Notes: a model not told the origin generated them from the sequence alone. A stretch of 64,000 nucleotides of DNA from Pseudaeromonas paramecii (GCF_039540575.1 NZ_BAABFC010000006.1:1-64000); one strand, 5' to 3'; shown: positions 7,968-16,215, numbered from the stretch's first letter. Program-made: numbers and translations.

Positions 7968-8780
7968 ATGCGAATCGCATTAGGCATCGAGTACGACGGT
8001 AGTCGCTATTATGGCTGGCAACGACAGCGAGAGGTGATCAGTGTCCAGGCGGAACTGGAGCGGGCGCTCTCCCGTATCGCCGATCATGCCGTCGAGGTAC
8101 AGTGTGCCGGTCGGACCGATGCTGGCGTGCATGCCACCGGTCAGGTCATTCACTTTGACTGCCAGCAGCCCCGTAACCTGGCGGCCTGGACCCTGGGGAT
8201 GAATGCCAATCTTCCGGCGGATATCGCCGTGCGTTGGGCCAAGGCGGTGCCGGAGGATTTCCATGCCCGCTTCTCTGCCACGGCGCGTCGTTATCGCTAT
8301 GTCATCTATAACGATAACCTGCGTCCCGGGATCCTGGGGGCGGGGATCAGCCATTATCATGGTGAGCTGGATGTGCCTGCCATGCATCTGGCGGCGCAGC
8401 AGCTGCTGGGAGAGCATGACTTCAGCTCTTTTCGTGCCGTGCAGTGTCAGTCCCGCACCCCCTTTCGTAACCTGACCCACGTGGCCGTGTTTCGTTACGG
8501 TCCCTATGTGGTGGTGGATATCCGCGCCAACGCCTTCTTGCATCACATGGTGCGCAATATCGTTGGCAGCCTGCTGTTGGTTGGACGTGGCGAGCGCCCC
8601 GTGACCTGGATGGCGCAGCTGCTGGCCATGCGAGATCGGGAGCAGGCAGGGGCGACCGCCAAGGCGGGTGGCTTGTATCTGGTGGATGTCACCTATCCGG
8701 AAACCTTTGCCCTGCCGCGACCCAGTCTGGGGCCCTTGTGGCTACCGGACAATGAACCGGGTATGACCAGTTTTCAGTAA
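7968..8780 (+). CDS. truA: tRNA pseudouridine(38-40) synthase TruA
   Basis: TruA isomerises uridines 38, 39 and 40 in the anticodon stem-loop of many tRNAs. The 270-residue product shows the family start IALGIEYDGSRYYGWQRQ and the catalytic aspartate (D51) in GRTDAGVHATGQ, followed by RRYRY and the FLHHMVRNIVG motif of the RNA-binding cleft. The length is normal for the family. ATG 7968 follows a GGGGG stretch just after the fimV terminator. The order truA-accD-folC-dedD matches other gammaproteobacteria, without the dedA gene that E. coli has between truA and accD. Confidence 0.97.
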   Translation: MRIALGIEYDGSRYYGWQRQREVISVQAELERALSRIADHAVEVQCAGRTDAGVHATGQVIHFDCQQPRNLAAWTLGMNANLPADIAVRWAKAVPEDFHARFSATARRYRYVIYNDNLRPGILGAGISHYHGELDVPAMHLAAQQLLGEHDFSSFRAVQCQSRTPFRNLTHVAVFRYGPYVVVDIRANAFLHHMVRNIVGSLLLVGRGERPVTWMAQLLAMRDREQAGATAKAGGLYLVDVTYPETFALPRPSLGPLWLPDNEPGMTSFQ

Positions 8781-8894
8781 ACAATGTCAGCCATTTATGG
8801 TTAAATCGTCCGTTAGCTAGGCGTCAGGGCGCAGAGTGAGGCTTAGGTCTCACTGCATCAAGGCGCCATCCCAACAACTACATGAAGGTATTTC

Positions 8895-9752
8895 ATGAGC
8901 TGGCTTGAGAAAATTCTTCCTAAGAGCGATAGCTCCCGTCGGCATAGCATCCCCGAAGGTGTCTGGACCAAGTGCTCCGCCTGTGAGCAGGTGCTCTATC
9001 GGGCCGAAGTGGAGCGCAATCTGTGTGTCTGTCCCAAGTGCGATCATCATATGCGCATCACTGCCCGGGCCCGTCTGGAACGGTTGCTGGATGCCGAACA
9101 TCGCAGTGAGCTGGGTACTGAGCTGGAGCCGCAGGATGCGTTGAAGTTCAAGGATTCCAAGCGTTACAAGGAGCGCTTGCAGGCGGCGCAAAAAGAGACC
9201 GGCGAAAAGGATGCCCTGGTGGTGATGAAGGGCCTGCTCAAGGGCGTGCCCGTGGTGGCCTGTGCCTTTGAGTTTTCCTTCATGGGCGGTTCCATGGCCT
9301 CCGTGGTCGGGGCCCGGTTCGTGCGCGCCGTGGAAGAGTGCCTAAAGGAGCGGCGTGCCCTGATCTGTTTCTCTGCCTCCGGCGGGGCCCGCATGCAGGA
9401 AGCCCTGTTCTCTTTGATGCAGATGGCCAAGACCAGTGCTGCCTTGAATCGTTTGTCCGAGGCTGGCCTGCCTTATATTTCGGTGCTGACCGATCCCACC
9501 ATGGGCGGTGTGTCGGCCAGTCTGGCCATGCTGGGGGACATCAATGTGGCCGAACCCAAGGCCCTGATCGGCTTTGCCGGCCCGCGGGTCATCGAGCAGA
9601 CGGTGCGGGAAAAGCTGCCGGAAGGTTTCCAACGCTCCGAATTTTTGCTGGAGAAGGGGGCCGTCGACATCATCATAGATCGCCGTGAGATGCGGGATAG
9701 ATTGGCTCAACTGGTGGCCAAGTTCATGCACACTCAGGTGATTCAGGATTGA
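8895..9752 (+). CDS. accD: Acetyl-CoA carboxylase carboxyltransferase subunit beta
   Basis: AccD pairs with AccA to move the carboxyl group from carboxy-biotin to acetyl-CoA, forming malonyl-CoA for fatty acid synthesis. The 285-residue product has the N-terminal zinc ribbon (C27, C30, C46, C49), then the crotonase-like core with FMGGSMASVVGARF, SASGGARMQE and PTMGGVSAS, whose glycine-rich loops bind acetyl-CoA. The start is ATG 8895 after GAAGG. The stop is four bases before the folC start, so translation of the two is probably coupled. Confidence 0.98.
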   Translation: MSWLEKILPKSDSSRRHSIPEGVWTKCSACEQVLYRAEVERNLCVCPKCDHHMRITARARLERLLDAEHRSELGTELEPQDALKFKDSKRYKERLQAAQKETGEKDALVVMKGLLKGVPVVACAFEFSFMGGSMASVVGARFVRAVEECLKERRALICFSASGGARMQEALFSLMQMAKTSAALNRLSEAGLPYISVLTDPTMGGVSASLAMLGDINVAEPKALIGFAGPRVIEQTVREKLPEGFQRSEFLLEKGAVDIIIDRREMRDRLAQLVAKFMHTQVIQD

Positions 9753-9756
9753 TCCT

Positions 9757-11013
9757 GTGAGTCAGACATCCTTGTTTCAAAGCCAGTCGTTGGCCGACTG
9801 GCTTTCTTATTTGGAGCAGATCCACCCCAAGACCATCGATCTGGGCTTGGAGCGGGTGGGCACTGTGGCTCGCCGCATGGGGGTGGATCGTCTGCCCGGC
9901 AAGGTGATCACCGTCGGCGGAACCAACGGTAAAGGCACCACCTGTGCCATGCTGGAGTCCATGCTGGCTGCCGCCGGCTATCGGGTGGGGGTGTATGCCT
10001 CGCCCCACCTGCTGCGCTATAACGAGCGGGTCCGCATCGACGGCGACTTGGTCAGCGACGCGGCACTGTGTCAGGCCTTTGCTCAGGTGGAGCAGGCCAG
10101 AGGCGAACTTTCTTTAACCTTTTTCGAATTTGGTACCCTGGCCGCCCTGTGGCTGTTTCGCCAGGCCGCTCCGGATGTCACCCTGTTGGAGGTGGGATTG
10201 GGGGGCCGGCTCGATGCCACCAATCTCATTGATGCCGATGTGGCGGTCATCACTAGCATCGCCTTGGATCACTGTGATTGGCTGGGGCCGGATCGGCAGA
10301 GTATCGCGCGGGAGAAGGCGGGGATTTTCCGGGCCGGCCGGCCGGCCATCTCGGGCGAGCCGCAACCGCCTGCGTCCTTGGAGGAGCAGGCGCTGCTGCG
10401 TCAGGCGAACCTACTGCAAGTGGGTCGTGACTATCGTATCCGTGAGGTCGGAGAGACCTGGTGCTTTGATGGGCTTGGGGTGAGCTGGTCTGAGCTCCCG
10501 GTGCCGGTGCTGCCCTTGGTCAATGCCGGGACTGCGGTTGCCGCCCTCCTGAGTCTGGGGCTGCCGGTGAGCCGCGAGGCGGTGGCAGAGGGGTTGCGTG
10601 CGGCGCGTTTACCAGGCCGCCTGCAACAGGTGCGGCAATCGCCCGGCGTCTGGGTGGATGTGGCCCATAATCCCCACGCGGCCGCCTATCTGGCGTCAGC
10701 CTTGCAGCGACAGCCTCATTTCGGCCGTCGATTGGCGGTGGTGGGCATGCTGCAGGATAAAGACATAGCCGGGACCCTGGCGCAGCTGGAGGAATGGGTT
10801 GATGTCTGGTTTATTGCCGATCTTCATGGGCCTCGGGCTGCCAGCGCGGCCCAATTGGCCGCCTGTCTACCCGCATCAGCCCAGTTGAGTTGTCATGCCG
10901 ATGTGGACTCGGCCTATGGTGCCGCCTTGGCGGCTGCCGGGCCACTGGATATGATCCTCGTGTTTGGTTCTTTTTATACGGTTGCCGATGTGTTGGCTCG
11001 CGAGCAATCTTAA
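9757..11013 (+). CDS. folC: Dihydrofolate synthase / folylpolyglutamate synthase
   Basis: FolC adds glutamate to dihydropteroate and further glutamates to tetrahydrofolate, using ATP. The 418-residue product begins at GTG 9757, four bases after the accD stop. A P-loop (GGTNGKGTT, about 54-62) and Mur-ligase-type motifs are present: SPHLLRYNERVRI, the metal-binding glutamate in LLEVGLGGRLDATN, ALDHCDWLG and VWVDVAHNPHAA at the start of the C-terminal domain. It belongs to the accD-folC-dedD group. Confidence 0.97.
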   Translation: MSQTSLFQSQSLADWLSYLEQIHPKTIDLGLERVGTVARRMGVDRLPGKVITVGGTNGKGTTCAMLESMLAAAGYRVGVYASPHLLRYNERVRIDGDLVSDAALCQAFAQVEQARGELSLTFFEFGTLAALWLFRQAAPDVTLLEVGLGGRLDATNLIDADVAVITSIALDHCDWLGPDRQSIAREKAGIFRAGRPAISGEPQPPASLEEQALLRQANLLQVGRDYRIREVGETWCFDGLGVSWSELPVPVLPLVNAGTAVAALLSLGLPVSREAVAEGLRAARLPGRLQQVRQSPGVWVDVAHNPHAAAYLASALQRQPHFGRRLAVVGMLQDKDIAGTLAQLEEWVDVWFIADLHGPRAASAAQLAACLPASAQLSCHADVDSAYGAALAAAGPLDMILVFGSFYTVADVLAREQS

Positions 11014-11031
11014 GCGAAATAGGGAGTTGTC

Positions 11032-12024
11032 TTGGCTTCACAATTTCAAAACCGCCTGATAGGCAGCGTGATTCTGGTATCCCTCGGGGTTATCTTCTTG
11101 CCGGATATTCTCACCGGTAAGCCCAAGACCCCTACCGTGCCGGTGGCGGCCATCCCCTTGCAGCCTGAGGCGACGCCCTTACCCCGCCCCGAGGCCCCCA
11201 GTGAGGCCCAATCCCTGGTGGCGGCGGCCCCCGCTGCACCTGCACAGACCGAAGCCTGGCAGATGGAGGAGGTGGCCGCTCCTGTCACCCTCAATGGCCG
11301 CGAGCCAGATGCCAATCAGGTGGTGCCGGCCGGTACCGTTGTGGCGGCGGCCCAGTCTCCGCAACCTGAACCGGCTAAAGCCGTAGAGACCAAACCCGCG
11401 GCCACCGTTGTGACGGTCGCGGCTAAGCCTGCGCCGGTTAAGCCGGTTGACAGCCAGCCGCTCACTGCCAAGACCCCGGTGGCAAAGCCCCAGCCGGTGG
11501 CACCCACGACCAAGCCGGTTGCCGAGCCGGTTCAGGCCGTGGCGCAGGCCAAACCGGTTGCCAAGCCTGCCTATGAAATCAAGCCGTTTGCCCCCGAAAG
11601 CAAACCGGCGGTCCCGGCGAAGCCGGCGGTCAATAGCACAGCCACCGCCAGTGTCGCCAGCGGCAATCGAAGCAGTGGTGGGGTTGAGGTGGTCGAGGCG
11701 CAGCCAACCATCAGCAAGCCGGCGGTCAGCAGTGTCACCAGCCGACCGGTTGCGACTAGCCCCAGCATGGCAACTTCCGGTAGCAGTTGGATCATTCAGC
11801 TGGGGGTATTCCAGAATGGGGACAATGCCCGCTCCCTGGTGAGCCGGTTGCGTGCTGCCGGCTATCCTGCGGGCATTCAACTGGTCAACCATCCTCAGGG
11901 ACTGCTGCACCGGGTGGTTGTTGGGCCAGACGTGTCTCGTGCTCGACTGGAGGCCATGCTGCCCAAGGTCAATCAGGCTGGCGGCACCGCCGGTAAGATC
12001 ATCGCCTATAGCCCGGCAGGGTAG
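11032..12024 (+). CDS. dedD: Cell-division SPOR protein DedD
   Basis: The start is TTG 11032, five bases after AGGGAG (11021-11026); it gives the family N-terminus ASQFQNRLIGSVILVSLGVIFLPDIL, a single membrane anchor. The long middle part (about 40-250) is Pro/Ala/Lys-rich and disordered. The C-terminal SPOR domain (SWIIQLGVFQNGDNARSL, about 252-330) binds glycan strands stripped of stem peptides at the septum. At 330 residues it is much longer than E. coli DedD (about 220), the extra length being in the linker. It directly precedes the NIF3 gene; the cvpA-purF pair that usually follows dedD in enterics is not here. Confidence 0.92.
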   Translation: MASQFQNRLIGSVILVSLGVIFLPDILTGKPKTPTVPVAAIPLQPEATPLPRPEAPSEAQSLVAAAPAAPAQTEAWQMEEVAAPVTLNGREPDANQVVPAGTVVAAAQSPQPEPAKAVETKPAATVVTVAAKPAPVKPVDSQPLTAKTPVAKPQPVAPTTKPVAEPVQAVAQAKPVAKPAYEIKPFAPESKPAVPAKPAVNSTATASVASGNRSSGGVEVVEAQPTISKPAVSSVTSRPVATSPSMATSGSSWIIQLGVFQNGDNARSLVSRLRAAGYPAGIQLVNHPQGLLHRVVVGPDVSRARLEAMLPKVNQAGGTAGKIIAYSPAG

Positions 12025-12033
12025 GAGCCAATC

Positions 12034-12795
12034 ATGATCACCAACCTGGCATTGGAAGCAGCATTAGACGAGTTGCTGTCTGTCCGTCGTTACAAGGACT
12101 ATGCCCCCAATGGCTTGCAGGTGGAGGGGCGGCGGCCCATTCGCCGGCTGCTCACTGGTGTCACGGCCTCACAGGCTTTGTTGGACGAAGCCGTAGCTTG
12201 GCAGGCTGATGCGGTATTGGTTCATCACGGCTATTTCTGGGGCAATGAGCCGGCCGCCATTCGCGGCATGAAGAAGCGTCGCCTGCAGACGCTGTTGGCC
12301 CACGACATCAATCTGTTTGCCTATCACCTGCCCTTGGATGGTCATCCTGAGCTGGGCAATAACGCCCAGCTGGCCCGCCGATTGGGCATAGCCTCTGTGA
12401 CCACACTCCAGCCTGAGGAGCCCTCCTGCCTGATTTTCTGTGGGGAGCTGCAGCTACCTGTGACGGGAGAGCAATGGCAACAACATCTGGTCAATGTATT
12501 GGGCCGTGATGTCTTGTATGAAGCGTCACCCTGTGGGCGACCCATTGAGCGCCTGGCCTGGTGCACAGGGGGGGGGCAAGGGTATATCCAACAGGCCGCC
12601 GAGGCTGGCATGGATGCCTTCATCACGGGAGAGGTCTCTGAGCAGACCATTCATGTGGCTCGGGAGTTGGGGATCCATTTTTTTGCTGCCGGTCACCATG
12701 CCACGGAGCGCTATGGGGTTTGGGCGCTGGGCGACTGGATTGCGGCTCAGCATGGCATTGAGGTGCGCTTCCTGGATATCCCCAACCCGGCTTAG
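12034..12795 (+). CDS. NIF3/YbgI-family metal-binding protein
   Basis: The 253-residue product is a full-length NIF3-like protein of the YbgI group, which assembles into a hexameric toroid with a dinuclear metal site. Metal ligands are visible: the histidine pair in LVHHGYFWG (about 64-65), aspartate in HLPLDGHPELGN, and HHATERYGV near the C-terminus. The family is often labelled GTP cyclohydrolase I type 2, but a true folE lies 2.7 kb downstream, so that activity need not be assumed. ATG 12034 follows TAGGAG just after the dedD stop, suggesting co-transcription. Its stop overlaps the stop of the convergent sensor kinase gene by four bases. Confidence 0.9.
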   Translation: MITNLALEAALDELLSVRRYKDYAPNGLQVEGRRPIRRLLTGVTASQALLDEAVAWQADAVLVHHGYFWGNEPAAIRGMKKRRLQTLLAHDINLFAYHLPLDGHPELGNNAQLARRLGIASVTTLQPEEPSCLIFCGELQLPVTGEQWQQHLVNVLGRDVLYEASPCGRPIERLAWCTGGGQGYIQQAAEAGMDAFITGEVSEQTIHVARELGIHFFAAGHHATERYGVWALGDWIAAQHGIEVRFLDIPNPA

Positions 12796-14519
12796 CGCGG
12801 ATGACGGGGTAACCAGATTAGAAATTCTGTGCCCTCGACCGAGCTTGAGTTGCAGGCGATGCGCCCACCCAGCAAGTGAAGAACCAGCTCATGGATCAGG
12901 TAGAGACCTAGTCCGGCAGTTTGGCTGTCGTGGCTGCTGGTGAAGGGTTCAAATAGGTGTTCCTGAATGAGATGCGGGATGCCGGTGCCGTTATCTCGAT
13001 ACTGAATCTGTATCTCATCACTGTCCAACACCTTGATACTAATGATGATTTCCCCTGGTTTTTGCGGGGAAAAGGCATAGCTTAAGGAATTTTCAATCAG
13101 GTTGGCGAAGATACGTTGTATGGCCAGCGGATTGCCGTGTAGCAGCAGATCATGTGGGCCACGAATGTAGAGTGTGTGCCCTGCTTCATTGAGTTCTTGT
13201 GCATAATGGTGTTGCATTTGCAGTAACAGTTCATACAAGTTGATATCTTGCTGCTCGCACATCTGGACATCGGCCACAGCCTCAATACGTGATGAGACCA
13301 GCTGCCAGGCCTGTTGCACCGCTCCATGGCTGCTACTTATGTCGTCGGCACAGCCTATTGCCAGTTGACGGAGCTGCTTCCTATCCATGCTGGATCGTTC
13401 CAGTTGTTGCTGTATCTGCTGCTGCTTTGCGCCCAGTTTGTCCAGAATTTGTCTAAGGTGGCTCAGGCGGGGGGCCAGCTCACTCCACAGGGCTGAGAAC
13501 TCGGTGGCGACTGCGGTGTTTTTTGCCTTTTGGAACAGTTGATTGTGTACCTGCTGCACCTGACTCAAGGTCTTTTCCAGACGCGCCACCTTGTCGTAAG
13601 CGGCCTGACGGCTTTCATCCAACTGCTGGTATTGGCGTTGCAGGTGATCCAGCATGTGGTTAAAGCCAAGGTTGAGCTGGTGAAATTCCCCGGAACCGGT
13701 AAAGGGGAGGCGGAAACTGGCATCCCCCAGGACAATGCGGGCAAAGGCATGGCTGAGGTAGTTGAGACGACGACGCAAGAAGATGCCAATCACCCACCCC
13801 TGCAGCAAGATAAGTCCCAGCGTCAGACCGACGAACACCCCGATCTGTTCAATGTTGGGGCGGCTGGAGGGTAACGGACTGCTTAGATACAGTGTCCAGT
13901 CGAACACTGTCTTATCCCAGTAGTAACCTTGTTGCCGATTCGCCTGATAGCCATGGGAGGTGCGAAATACGATCGTGTCGATGCCGGTACTCTTGCTCAT
14001 GGGAAGCTGGATCAGCCGACTGTTTACGCCATTGAGCGTGATGACGCGGTCTTCAAGGGGGTAGAACAGCTTAACCTGATGACCCTGACCATTGATCTGA
14101 CGAAGCATGGTCGGCACGTTAAAGATGAATAGGCGTAGTTTGCTGCCCTGACGTTGACAGGCAAACAACTTGAGCTGCTCGGGTTTCAGGGATTGGGTGG
14201 CAAACTGGGGTTGCGGCTCGCAGCGATAATCCTCCAGTGGGGGAGCGGAGCCACTGCCCTGCCAGCGGCCTTGCACTTTCTCCCAGTAACCGCTGAGGAC
14301 AGGTGGTAGCGGCGCATCCAGATGTGCCGCTGCTATGGCCCCGTCGATCACCAGGCTCAGTTGGTGATTTAACTGTTTCCAGCTCTGTTGAAGCTGCGGT
14401 GCCAAGCGCTCGGCAGGCCCATCGCTGAAATGCAGCATCAAGGCGCTGAACATCAACCAGGGCAGCAATCCGGCCAACATAATGCTAAATCGGATCTTCT
14501 GACTGAACGATAAATCCAT
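12792..14519 (-). CDS. HAMP sensor kinase with degenerate phospho-acceptor region
   Basis: The start is ATG 14519, seven bases after GAGG. The 575-residue product has membrane span 1 (about 11-30), a 195-residue periplasmic sensor region, span 2 (about 226-247), a HAMP linker, a coiled coil (about 295-330), a helical hairpin and a C-terminal HATPase domain. The ATP-binding boxes are intact: NLIENS (473-478), DNGTG (509-513), LFEPF (522-526) and GLGLY (536-540). Where an H-box should be I see CADDISSSHGAV (390-401), which aligns with the pattern AHDIRSPL but has Asp in place of the phospho-accepting His. It may therefore be a pseudokinase, a phosphatase or use another histidine. It is transcribed away from the Hpt gene. 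Confidence 0.85.
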   Translation of the reverse strand: MDLSFSQKIRFSIMLAGLLPWLMFSALMLHFSDGPAERLAPQLQQSWKQLNHQLSLVIDGAIAAAHLDAPLPPVLSGYWEKVQGRWQGSGSAPPLEDYRCEPQPQFATQSLKPEQLKLFACQRQGSKLRLFIFNVPTMLRQINGQGHQVKLFYPLEDRVITLNGVNSRLIQLPMSKSTGIDTIVFRTSHGYQANRQQGYYWDKTVFDWTLYLSSPLPSSRPNIEQIGVFVGLTLGLILLQGWVIGIFLRRRLNYLSHAFARIVLGDASFRLPFTGSGEFHQLNLGFNHMLDHLQRQYQQLDESRQAAYDKVARLEKTLSQVQQVHNQLFQKAKNTAVATEFSALWSELAPRLSHLRQILDKLGAKQQQIQQQLERSSMDRKQLRQLAIGCADDISSSHGAVQQAWQLVSSRIEAVADVQMCEQQDINLYELLLQMQHHYAQELNEAGHTLYIRGPHDLLLHGNPLAIQRIFANLIENSLSYAFSPQKPGEIIISIKVLDSDEIQIQYRDNGTGIPHLIQEHLFEPFTSSHDSQTAGLGLYLIHELVLHLLGGRIACNSSSVEGTEFLIWLPRHPR

Positions 14520-14746
14520 CAGCAACCTCGGTAGCCGAGAGTAGGTCAGGGGAGTTTCACTTGCTTCTAAGCATAAGATGCTTTCGTCGGCGTGCCACCG
14601 AGCTTTGCGTGGCGATGACCACCAGGATACTTTATCCTATATGCAAATGAGGCTGAGCCAGCATGCTTGCATGGGCTCATGATCAACATAACGCTGACGC
14701 AATCAGCCCCACTAAAGTGTGGGAATTATAAGCACGGGAGTTAACC
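14520..14746. promoter_or_regulatory. Divergent promoter region between sensor kinase and Hpt gene
   Basis: This 227-bp region must hold both promoters. It contains an imperfect palindrome (about 14654-14678, around GCATGCTTGCATG) and a short inverted repeat CCCAC/GTGGG at about 14708-14723 followed by AATTATAAG. I do not see a LuxO-type box or a good -24/-12 element here. Confidence 0.4.
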
Positions 14747-15106
14747 ATGGAGTGGATCTCACGAGAGGTCTTTGCTCGTCTTGGGCAGGACACGGGTGAA
14801 GAGCTGCTACCAGCACTGGTTCAGATCTTTGTAGAAGATGGGCAGCAAAATTTGTTGGCCATCGATAATGCCCTGGCCAGTCATGATGCAGAAGAGCTTT
14901 GCTTGCTGGCTCATACCCTCAAATCGGTCTGCGCTACCTATGGTGCCTTGGTTTGTCGCGATCATGCGCAGAGTCTCGAGCAGGCTTGTAGACGGCGTGA
15001 CTGGCTGATCATCCAGCAATGGGTCACCCAACTTAAGACCAGCTTACCCCATAGCCTAATGGCGATTCAGGACTTGGTGAGCGAGCCTCGCCTGATGCAG
15101 GGATAG
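14747..15106 (+). CDS. Free-standing Hpt phosphotransfer protein, LuxU-like
   Basis: The 119-residue product is a single histidine-phosphotransfer domain: a helical bundle with AHTLKSVCATYGA, where His56 is the phospho-acceptor and Lys59 the usual neighbour. It starts at ATG 14747 after GGGAG. The length, the MEWIS start and the single-domain form resemble LuxU, which passes phosphate from hybrid quorum-sensing kinases to LuxO in vibrios. The neighbourhood supports this: a sigma-54 promoter with two LuxO-type boxes lies just beyond its 3' end. No luxO or hybrid kinase is inside the window, so the partner must be elsewhere. The LuxU assignment is inference; the Hpt fold is clear. Confidence 0.8.
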   Translation: MEWISREVFARLGQDTGEELLPALVQIFVEDGQQNLLAIDNALASHDAEELCLLAHTLKSVCATYGALVCRDHAQSLEQACRRRDWLIIQQWVTQLKTSLPHSLMAIQDLVSEPRLMQG

Positions 15107-15140
15107 TGGACTCTATTGCTCCTGATTGCTGGCAACAGAT

Positions 15141-15221
15141 AAAAAAAATGGTCAACCCTAAGAAGTGTTGACCAAACTTCAGCAATAAGCCGAAGAGAGC
15201 ACGGGATAAAACTGGTTTACT
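15141..15221 (-). ncRNA. Probable sigma-54-dependent small RNA (Qrr-like), about 80 nt
   Basis: A minus-strand transcript is predicted from about 15221, twelve bases past the -24/-12 element, to an intrinsic terminator: an 8-bp stem (TGGTCAAC 15149-15156 with GTTGACCA 15167-15174) followed on that strand by eight T (15148-15141). No frame with a credible start is present. Two LuxO-type boxes lie upstream, the layout of Vibrio qrr genes. The RNA begins AGUAAACCAGUUUUAUCCCG. I could not recognise the Vibrio Qrr target-pairing core in it, so it is either a divergent Qrr or a different RNA in the same regulon. It faces the 3' end of the Hpt gene. Confidence 0.6.
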
Positions 15222-15231
15222 CCTTCATATA

Positions 15232-15248
15232 TGAAAATTGCGTGCCAA
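15232..15248 (-). promoter_or_regulatory. Sigma-54 (-24/-12) promoter of the small RNA
   Basis: On the minus strand the sequence reads TTGGCACG-CAAT-TTTCA, matching the RpoN consensus TTGGCACG-N4-TTGCA at every position but one (T for G in the -12 element) with correct spacing. The predicted transcription start is about 15221. Confidence 0.7.
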
Positions 15249-15330
15249 CTTTTTTAGGGCTGGTTTTGCACGTAAATGCCTAGTTATTGCACCTCAAACG
15301 TAAGATCGTATTAAGCAGAGCCATTTGGAT

Positions 15331-15343
15331 TTGCATTTTGCAA
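15331..15343. promoter_or_regulatory. LuxO-type operator, proximal
   Basis: TTGCA-TTT-TGCAA is an exact match to the LuxO box TTGCA-WWW-TGCAA known from Vibrio qrr promoters. Its centre is about 116 bp upstream of the predicted small-RNA start and 33 bp (about three helical turns) from the distal box, so both face the same side of the DNA. Confidence 0.65.
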
Positions 15344-15363
15344 ATTGGGTGTCATTTGCATCG

Positions 15364-15376
15364 TTGCAGATTGCAA
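15364..15376. promoter_or_regulatory. LuxO-type operator, distal
   Basis: TTGCA-GAT-TGCAA has perfect inverted arms; only the G of the spacer departs from the A/T preference. Its centre is about 149 bp upstream of the predicted small-RNA start. The two boxes lie within a larger pattern in which TTTGCA and TTGCAAATTG each recur, flanked by GTGTCAT and ATGACAC. Confidence 0.65.
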
Positions 15377-15424
15377 ATTGATGACACGAAAAAATTAAGT
15401 AACGAGTCAGGTGACGAGGAAGGC

Positions 15425-15467
15425 TATAATGCTCGCCGGTTTCGGTTCCCTGGGTCTAAGACCAGGG
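15425..15467 (+). promoter_or_regulatory. folE promoter -10 and leader hairpin
   Basis: TATAAT at 15425-15430 is a consensus -10 element; the -35 is weak. Just downstream, 15448-15467 forms a hairpin (CCCTGG.GTC with GAC.CAGGG, loop TAA) in the presumed 5' leader of folE. The region also holds the upstream part of the small-RNA control region, so the two divergent units may affect each other. Confidence 0.45.
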
Positions 15468-15525
15468 TTCCCTGGACTTGATGCGCAGAACTGTCGCGCA
15501 TGCTGTTTGGTGCTGGAGAGATGTA

Positions 15526-16182
15526 ATGAGCGAGCTGAGTCAAGAAGCCCTGCTGGTCCGTTCTGCGTTGGAGTCGAGAGGACTAGAAACCCCACGACTG
15601 GAGAACGGTCTGACGGCCGAGCAAAAGCGGCGGCAGATCACTGCCAGCATGGAGCAGATCATGCAGGTGCTGGGGTTGGATTTGACCGACGATAGCCTGG
15701 CCGAGACACCCAAGCGCATCGCCAAGATGTATGTGGATGAGATTTTCTCCGGATTGGATTACGGCGCCTTCCCCAAGATCACCGTGATCGAGAACAAGAT
15801 GGGCATGGATGAGATGATCAAGGTCAGTCGCATCAGCCTGACCAGCACTTGCGAACATCATTTCGTCACCATTGATGGCTACGCCACCGTGGCCTACTTT
15901 CCGCGCAAGAAAGTGATTGGCCTGTCCAAGATTAACCGTATCGTTCAGTTTTTCGCCAAACGCCCCCAAGTGCAGGAGCGGCTGACCCAGCAAGTGCTGG
16001 TGGCTCTGCAGACGCTGCTGGGCAGTGACGATGTGGCCATCAGCATCACGGCAACCCACTATTGTGTGAAGGCCCGGGGAGTACAGGATGCCACTAGCGT
16101 TACCACCACCACGGCATTGGGGGGCTCCTTCAAGACCAATGCGGCCACACGGCATGAGTTTCTCACCGCCGCTGAGCGTTAA
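15526..16182 (+). CDS. folE: GTP cyclohydrolase I (type 1)
   Basis: FolE converts GTP to 7,8-dihydroneopterin triphosphate, the first step of tetrahydrofolate synthesis. The 218-residue product has a helical N-terminus and the conserved tunnel-fold core: SLAETPKRIAKMY, the zinc and substrate motif STCEHHF, IGLSKINRIVQFFAKRPQVQERLT and HYCVKARGV with the second zinc cysteine, then RHEFL at the end. I chose ATG 15526 because GGAGAG (15515-15520) precedes it and the upstream extension (from 15478) has no family similarity. A terminator follows. Confidence 0.97.
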   Translation: MSELSQEALLVRSALESRGLETPRLENGLTAEQKRRQITASMEQIMQVLGLDLTDDSLAETPKRIAKMYVDEIFSGLDYGAFPKITVIENKMGMDEMIKVSRISLTSTCEHHFVTIDGYATVAYFPRKKVIGLSKINRIVQFFAKRPQVQERLTQQVLVALQTLLGSDDVAISITATHYCVKARGVQDATSVTTTTALGGSFKTNAATRHEFLTAAER

Positions 16183-16215
16183 GCTGCGGCAGACGCATTC
16201 CAGTCATTATCAATG

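Noticed and set aside
15149..15174. Hairpin taken as the terminator of the Hpt gene
   Set aside because: Its eight-T tract is on the minus strand; on the plus strand the hairpin is followed by AACTTC, so it ends a leftward transcript.
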